From: an uncultured Bacteroidota bacterium
GTDB taxonomy: Bacteria; Bacteroidota; Bacteroidia; Chitinophagales; Chitinophagaceae
NCBI GenBank assembly: GCA_903887005.1
Contig: CAISOH010000008.1
Coordinates: 1-46,692 of the forward strand
DNA length: 46,692 nt
Direction: 5' to 3'
Shown here: positions 42,820 through 46,692 of the stretch, piece by piece
Layout: each line of letters opens with the position of its first letter
Position numbering within the stretch: the stretch's first letter is position 1
The notes under the pieces: generated by a model
Told to the model about the DNA's origin: nothing
Seen by the model: only the letters and a program-made list of their open reading frames with translations
Databases searched by the model: none
Program-made: the position numbers and the translations under genes

Positions 42820-43806
42820 TTAGGAATGAGAAATTACTATATTATGATATTTTAGCCAATCTTTAACCCTTGCCACCATCATTTTTATATAGTTCTCTGA
42901 CATATAAAAGTTGGCAATATAATCAAAATTCTTAGCCGCTACGCCTAAATAATGTATCCATATTGCCAATCCTGCATAGGGTATCAGTTCATACTCATAT
43001 TCGGACAGCTGGTTCTTTGATTGATAGCCTTTAATAAATGCATCTTTCTTTCGTTCATATGCTGCTTTGTCCGGCTCTATGTAAAAGAGCTGCATACAAT
43101 AATAGCCAATATCTAAAATGAGCCAGCCATTGCCACAATTATCAAAATCGAAAAGAGTAATGATGCCGCTGTCCTGGATATTCAGATTGTCGTACCAGAT
43201 ATCCAGGTGCACTATGCCTTTGGTCAGGTGTAGCTTGCCAAATGCATCAGACAATACGGCTTCCGAAGCTTTTATAAACTGCATTTCTTCCATTTCTTCG
43301 GAAATATATCTGGCTACCTGCCGGTATGACCAGTTAACCAGCAAATCAATAGAATAGGTCATTCGCTCAATAGACTTATTGCGTGTAAACTGGTGGAAAC
43401 TGCCAACTTCTTCCCCTATTTTATGATGAAGCGCCGTTGAAAGGTGCCGCATTTTCTTGCCCTCGGCAAATGAGAATAATACTACATAACGGTTGCCTTC
43501 AGGCGCATTTATTTCCTGTATATATTCCTCTTTGGCATTGGCAACCGGAAAGGATACGCTGATAATATTTTTCACCTCGCAAAGCAACTTTACTTCTTCT
43601 TCCACATCATGAAAGCTTCTGTGGTTGCGGTTGTAGATACGGAGTATATAATCCGCACTATTGGTGGTTATCCTGTAAGTGTGATTGATATTGGTTTTTA
43701 GCAATTGACACCTGGCATTTTTAAAACCATATTGCGCCGATACCCAAACAGCTAAATGATCTGGTGACAGCGTTGAGTTAATAACCGGGAAAACTTCATT
43801 ATTCAT
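42820..43806 (-). CDS. APH/choline-kinase-like phosphotransferase
   Basis: A 328-residue protein kinase-like small-molecule kinase. The catalytic Brenner motif HLDIWYDNLN (HxDxxxxN) and the metal-binding DFDNCGNGW are clear. An N-lobe beta-strand (YRITTNSADYILRIYNRN) fits the ATP-binding half. It resembles the homoserine-kinase type II / SrkA / aminoglycoside phosphotransferase group; substrate cannot be chosen. It stands alone, ahead of a repeat-rich gap. The upstream sequence has TAATATTG five bases before the ATG, a weak promoter match. Confidence 0.85.
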   Translation of the reverse strand: MNNEVFPVINSTLSPDHLAVWVSAQYGFKNARCQLLKTNINHTYRITTNSADYILRIYNRNHRSFHDVEEEVKLLCEVKNIISVSFPVANAKEEYIQEINAPEGNRYVVLFSFAEGKKMRHLSTALHHKIGEEVGSFHQFTRNKSIERMTYSIDLLVNWSYRQVARYISEEMEEMQFIKASEAVLSDAFGKLHLTKGIVHLDIWYDNLNIQDSGIITLFDFDNCGNGWLILDIGYYCMQLFYIEPDKAAYERKKDAFIKGYQSKNQLSEYEYELIPYAGLAIWIHYLGVAAKNFDYIANFYMSENYIKMMVARVKDWLKYHNIVISHS

Positions 43807-43887
43807 AATGACAATATTAATAAAAAATATTTTAGTTTGACCAGGACTGTGTCCGCAAAATCCTTGATGTGGCCAGATACATAGGCT

Positions 43888-43921
43888 GCTGTCAGCACAC
43901 CTTTTTCAGGTGTCAGACAGC
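43888..43921. repeat. Stem-loop with two-part stem
   Basis: Outer arms GCTGTC / GACAGC (43888-43893 / 43916-43921) and inner arms ACACCT / AGGTGT (43897-43902 / 43908-43913) with loop TTTTC. First of three hairpins in the gap after the phosphotransferase gene. Confidence 0.6.
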
Positions 43922-43926
43922 TAACA

Positions 43927-43979
43927 GCCCCTGAAGGGACGGAATATTTAACCGATGGGCAACGCCCATCGGTTAAATA
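43927..43979. repeat. REP-like element, copy 1
   Basis: A small CCCCT-GA-AGGG-type stem followed by GGAATAT and a long hairpin: TATTTAACCGATGGGC and GCCCATCGGTTAAATA pair over 16 bp around AAC (43945-43979). Shares its plan and core (GATGGGC-AAC-GCCCATC) with copy 2. Confidence 0.75.
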
Positions 43980-43993
43980 AAAAAACACCGATA

Positions 43994-44037
43994 AGCCCTG
44001 AAAGGGCGGAATATGTTAGCGATGGGCAACGCCCATC
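43994..44037. repeat. REP-like element, copy 2
   Basis: GCCCT-GAA-AGGGC (43994-44006), then GGAATAT, then CGATGGGC-AAC-GCCCATCG (44019-44037). Same two-hairpin layout as copy 1, 58-66 nt downstream and in the same orientation. Reminiscent of REP sequences mobilised by Y1-type transposases; no such gene is in the window. Confidence 0.75.
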
Positions 44038-44087
44038 GGAACTCATGCCGACACACCGCATTAAATAAAAATAAATATTCCAATAAA

Positions 44088-44119
44088 TTTGGAAATGTCA
44101 ATAAATATGTCTATCTTTG
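44088..44119 (+). promoter_or_regulatory. Consensus promoter with no recognised gene downstream
   Basis: TTTG (44088-44091), 20 nt, TATCTTTG (44112-44119): full match to both Bacteroidota promoter elements. Transcription would start near 44123-44126 and run rightward into DNA that holds two hairpins and a 36-codon ORF. Confidence 0.6.
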
Positions 44120-44123
44120 TTCC

Positions 44124-44249
44124 TAAATTTGTTAATTATGCATTAATTTTTAATATTATAAAAATTCAGAGCGCAAAGAATGCGCAACGGAGCGCAGGAA
44201 ATGCGCAGGAATTTGAGCACAAAATTTCACTAACTAATTGATTTTCAAT
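44124..44249 (+). ncRNA. Candidate structured RNA or leader with twin hairpins
   Basis: Downstream of the orphan promoter are two tandem hairpins with the same 5-bp stem: GCGCA-AAGAA-TGCGC (44171-44185) and GCGCA-GGAAA-TGCGC (44192-44206), joined by AACGGA, period exactly 21 nt. As DNA these are two dyads on the same helix face. No intrinsic terminator was found. Either a small RNA, an mRNA leader of the small ORF at 44250, or a protein-binding site. Confidence 0.35.
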
Positions 44250-44360
44250 ATGAAACTGCGCAATAATCAAAAAAATAAAAAAATCGGTTTAGAATTGCTC
44301 ACAAATAGTTCGCTCTCCATTGGGAGTAACAAAAAACAGGATTACCTGACCAGGGTCTAA
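44250..44360 (+). CDS. possible 36-residue peptide
   Basis: ATG 44250 to TAA 44358-44360 encodes a Lys-rich peptide (begins MKLRNNQKNKKIGLELL, ends DYLTRV). No signal peptide, no Cys, no known precursor-peptide leader pattern. Support is only the promoter about 130 nt upstream and the open frame in a 600-nt gap. It may be chance. Alternatively a short leader peptide or modified-peptide precursor. Confidence 0.25.
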   Translation: MKLRNNQKNKKIGLELLTNSSLSIGSNKKQDYLTRV

Positions 44361-44404
44361 ATCTATTTCAAGACGATGCAAACAGCTAAATAACAGACTC
44401 CCCT

Positions 44405-45247
44405 TCAGGGGGCGGGGGTTAACAATACCAGCAACGCATACAACATCATCACCCCGTCTGCAAGACCAAGATAAGCTTTGCCGGAAGGGTGTTTTCTCAG
44501 GTAATTTACAACAACCTTTGTGATTACAGCAGTAAGCAAAGCGCCGGCAAGCCTTCCTGTTATAGGGTAACGGAAATATTGTACAATACTTAAAACAGCA
44601 AACAACACCAATGTGATATTTATTAAACGGTAACTGTTATCAATACCCACTTTATTTGGCAGGGTGGCAATATTATTTTCAAGATCTGTTTGCATATCCC
44701 GTATATCAAAGACAACACACAAAGTGAATATAAATACAAAACGGAGCAGTATCTCAAAAGGGTAGTCCAGGGTATGTTTATGGCTATATAAAATGGGCAA
44801 TATGGAAGTGACAATAGTCCAGACCCCCGCAAGCACCAATATCTTTAACGAGCCAAACTCCCGTATCCTTTTTTTGTTTTTGAATGGCAGCAGCGGCCAG
44901 GAATAGGTGAACGTAAATGCCCCCAAAATAACAGAGGTGATAAGTATTTCGCCCGATAACCAAAACAAACTGGTTATTGCCATTGCCATTCCGGCAATAA
45001 AAAATAATAAATACCATGGCCTGAATTGCAGGTTTATGCCGGTTACCATACGCCGCCACCTGATGACATGCTGCAGATTATATACCAGTAATGCGCTTCC
45101 GGATACCAGTGAATGAAGCGGGCTTATGTCCGGGGGAATGGAATTATTGATCAGCCGTTCGGTGGCCATGCACAAACCTACCGCGCAGCAAGCAGTGAAC
45201 AAACTTGTGAAAAGAAATAAATCAATAATGCGGGTGACGAGCTTCAC
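44405..45247 (-). CDS. UbiA-like integral membrane protein
   Basis: A 280-residue protein with about eight to nine hydrophobic helices, starting at GTG 45247 (MKLVTRIIDL). FDIRDMQTDLENNIATLPNKVG (Asp181, Asp184, Asp188) matches the second Asp-rich motif of UbiA prenyltransferases. The first motif position (NDxxDxxxD) reads YNLQHVIRW (56-64), so the Asp residues are missing. The protein may bind polyprenyl lipids but catalysis by the usual mechanism is doubtful. The -7 box TATTTTTG lies only 4 nt before the GTG, suggesting leaderless transcription. It is divergent from an MFS gene. Confidence 0.7.
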   Translation of the reverse strand: MKLVTRIIDLFLFTSLFTACCAVGLCMATERLINNSIPPDISPLHSLVSGSALLVYNLQHVIRWRRMVTGINLQFRPWYLLFFIAGMAMAITSLFWLSGEILITSVILGAFTFTYSWPLLPFKNKKRIREFGSLKILVLAGVWTIVTSILPILYSHKHTLDYPFEILLRFVFIFTLCVVFDIRDMQTDLENNIATLPNKVGIDNSYRLINITLVLFAVLSIVQYFRYPITGRLAGALLTAVITKVVVNYLRKHPSGKAYLGLADGVMMLYALLVLLTPAP

Positions 45248-45251
45248 GGCA

Positions 45252-45259
45252 CAAAAATA
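45252..45259 (-). promoter_or_regulatory. -7 promoter element abutting UbiA-like gene start
   Basis: On the minus strand TATTTTTG matches TAnnTTTG and ends 4 nt before the GTG start. No TTTG at the right distance was found. Confidence 0.35.
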
Positions 45260-45330
45260 CTACATCCATGATATAGCATCCTCTAATAATCAACCAATCC
45301 TCTTATCTTTAAGAATTATTTATCCATACA

Positions 45331-46500
45331 ATGAAAGTATTAACCCGAACGATATGGTTATTGTCACTGGTAAGCCTGTTTACCGATGTATCCAGCGAAA
45401 TGCTGTACCCGGTAATGCCTATATACCTCCGGAGCATTAATTTTTCTGTTTTGATGATTGGTATTTTAGAAGGCTTTGCCGAGGCCGCAGCGGGCCTCAG
45501 CAAGGGCTATTTCGGGAAATTATCGGATAATATGGGAAAACGCCTGCCCTTTGTTCGTTTTGGATATTCATTGAGTGCGCTTTCAAAACCTATGATGGCT
45601 TTGTTCACCTTTCCGGTATGGATATTTTCGGCAAGGTCGCTCGACCGCTTAGGCAAGGGTATAAGAACAAGTGCAAGAGACGCTATGTTATCCGATGAAT
45701 CAAGCCCGGAAAACAAGGGCAGCGTATTTGGTTTTCACCGGAGCATGGATACCCTGGGCGCAGTATTAGGCCCTGCAATTGCCTTGCTTTTCCTGTATTT
45801 TTACCCGAAGGACTATAAAACGCTTTTTTATATCGCCTTTATCCCGGGAGTTGTTTCCATCACTTTTACTTTCCTGATCAAGGACAAAAAAACAGAAAAG
45901 AAAATCCATATTAATAAAACCCGGTTTTTCGATTTTATCCAATACTGGAAAACCAGTCCTGCCGCATATCGCAAACTTGTAACGGGCCTGCTGCTGTTTG
46001 CTTTGTTTAATAGTTCTGATATGTTCCTTTTGCTGAAAATAAAGGCGGAAGGGTTTAGTGATACTCAAGCCATTGGTGTGTATATTTTTTATAATCTCGT
46101 ATATGCGATTTTTTCTTACCGCCTTGGAGTATTGGCCGATCGTATCGGTTTGAAAAAGGTTTTCCTGGTGGGTTTAGTACTTTTTACAATAGTCTATTTT
46201 GGAATGGCGTTCAATAACAACCTGTATTTTTTCTTTGTATTGTTTTTCGTGTATGGCATTTATGCGGCAGCTACAGAAGGTATCAGCAAAGCATGGATAT
46301 CAAACATTACAGATAAGAAAGACACGGCAACCGCTATCGGCACTTATACCGGATTCCAGAGTATATGCACTTTAGTAGCAAGCAGCCTGGCCGGGCTGGT
46401 ATGGTATGAGTTTGGCGCTATGGCGGTTTTTCTGATCGCAGCAATTGCAACAGTGATACTTCTTTTTTATTTCCAATTTGTTATAAGAAATGGAAATTAG
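45331..46500 (+). CDS. MFS transporter
   Basis: A 389-residue major facilitator with about 12 helices. The opening VSLFTDVSSEMLYPVMPIYL and the loop ARSLDRLGKGIRTSARDAMLSD are characteristic of a drug-efflux-like MFS group widespread in bacteria (MFS_1), with the A-like motif in GYFGKLSDNMGKRLPFV. SGGT-like substrate cues are lacking, so cargo is unknown. Complete at both ends. Divergent from the UbiA-like gene; the 83-nt gap holds TATCTTTA, a one-mismatch promoter box, before its ATG. Confidence 0.88.
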   Translation: MKVLTRTIWLLSLVSLFTDVSSEMLYPVMPIYLRSINFSVLMIGILEGFAEAAAGLSKGYFGKLSDNMGKRLPFVRFGYSLSALSKPMMALFTFPVWIFSARSLDRLGKGIRTSARDAMLSDESSPENKGSVFGFHRSMDTLGAVLGPAIALLFLYFYPKDYKTLFYIAFIPGVVSITFTFLIKDKKTEKKIHINKTRFFDFIQYWKTSPAAYRKLVTGLLLFALFNSSDMFLLLKIKAEGFSDTQAIGVYIFYNLVYAIFSYRLGVLADRIGLKKVFLVGLVLFTIVYFGMAFNNNLYFFFVLFFVYGIYAAATEGISKAWISNITDKKDTATAIGTYTGFQSICTLVASSLAGLVWYEFGAMAVFLIAAIATVILLFYFQFVIRNGN

Positions 46501-46585
46501 CAATAGCTTAATTTATATGTGAAAGAAATGATAAAATGGCATGAAAATTGCTCTATATACTTTATCGTTTTAAAAACCTGGAAAT

Positions 46586-46657
46586 ATGAAAAAGACTTTC
46601 TTTATTCTCGTGTTTTTTTATTTGCTGATAATATCTTTAACCCTTTCAGCTCATTAG
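46586..46657 (+). other. Short ORF resembling an isolated signal peptide
   Basis: ATG 46586 to TAG 46655-46657, 23 residues: Met-Lys-Lys-Thr, a 15-residue hydrophobic stretch, then SLTLSAH. It looks like the signal peptide of an exported protein, cut off by a stop. It could be a microprotein or a truncated gene; the window ends 35 nt later, so neither can be tested here. Confidence 0.3.
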
Positions 46658-46692
46658 GATTAAAATAATTCGCAATATTATAATAGCAATAA

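Noticed and set aside
43803-43988. 61-codon minus-strand ORF across the REP-like elements
   Set aside because: Most of it translates the repeat itself, and repeats of this kind commonly give spurious ORFs.
44171-44206. CsrA/RsmA-binding RNA like RsmY/RsmZ
   Set aside because: GGA occurs in one loop and the linker, but CsrA is generally not found in Bacteroidota, so a direct analogy is not supported.
1-46692. tRNA, rRNA or prophage genes
   Set aside because: No cloverleaf with GTTC-type arm, no rRNA-like sequence, no phage structural, integrase or lysis genes recognised.

Overview
The window looks like a chromosomal segment of a Bacteroidota bacterium, most likely near Chitinophagaceae. Evidence: two secreted proteins end in type IX secretion (T9SS) sorting domains. 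Many starts are preceded by the Bacteroidota sigma element TAnnTTTG, several with an upstream TTTG at N19-N21. Shine-Dalgarno sequences are mostly absent, intergenic DNA is AT-rich, and several lipoproteins and a TonB-domain protein are present. No rRNA, tRNA, CRISPR array or prophage was recognised.

Layout. 1-129 is the tail of an IS30-type transposase. 165-9503 holds a PA2169-type four-helix protein and a 2906-residue cyclic beta-glucan synthase-like enzyme (GT84 plus GH94). 9500-12969 is a metal-homeostasis cassette: mntH and an OprB-type porin form one operon, divergent from a DtxR/MntR-family regulator, with a DtxR-like operator and a consensus promoter between them. 13050-16810 has an acyl-lipid/CoA desaturase, an MFS transporter and an orphan MacB-type permease. 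16982-19178 has a PyrR-like phosphoribosyltransferase, an isoaspartyl peptidase and an antitoxin/MazF pair. 19238-23329 has a heme-copper-oxidase-subunit-I-like membrane protein and a three-gene run (TauE permease, ACP phosphodiesterase, serine hydrolase). 23454-28826 has two divergent T9SS cargo proteins (BNR-repeat protein and M1 peptidase) and an alpha/beta hydrolase. 28842-33239 has a lipoprotein, a TonB-domain protein, a DUF1016/PDDEXK protein and a TPR protein. 33282-38190 is a leftward block: panD, a flippase-like membrane protein, heptose-phosphate adenylyltransferase, then ppk1 and ppx overlapping by 4 nt. 38313-46500 carries a VOC protein, a zincin-like secreted protein, a sensor histidine kinase, a lipoprotein, an APH-type kinase, a UbiA-like membrane protein and an MFS transporter.

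The intergenic DNA is unusually structured. Three heptanucleotide arrays share the unit pattern xAGTxxx. There are several long hairpins, a pair of REP-like elements, and a palindrome found both inside and just upstream of the DUF1016 gene with symmetrical base changes. The best candidate for something undescribed is 44088-44360: a consensus promoter without a known gene, followed by two tandem hairpins with identical stems at a 21-nt period and a 36-codon ORF.

All functional calls come from reading motifs and family resemblance by eye. No database search was run.
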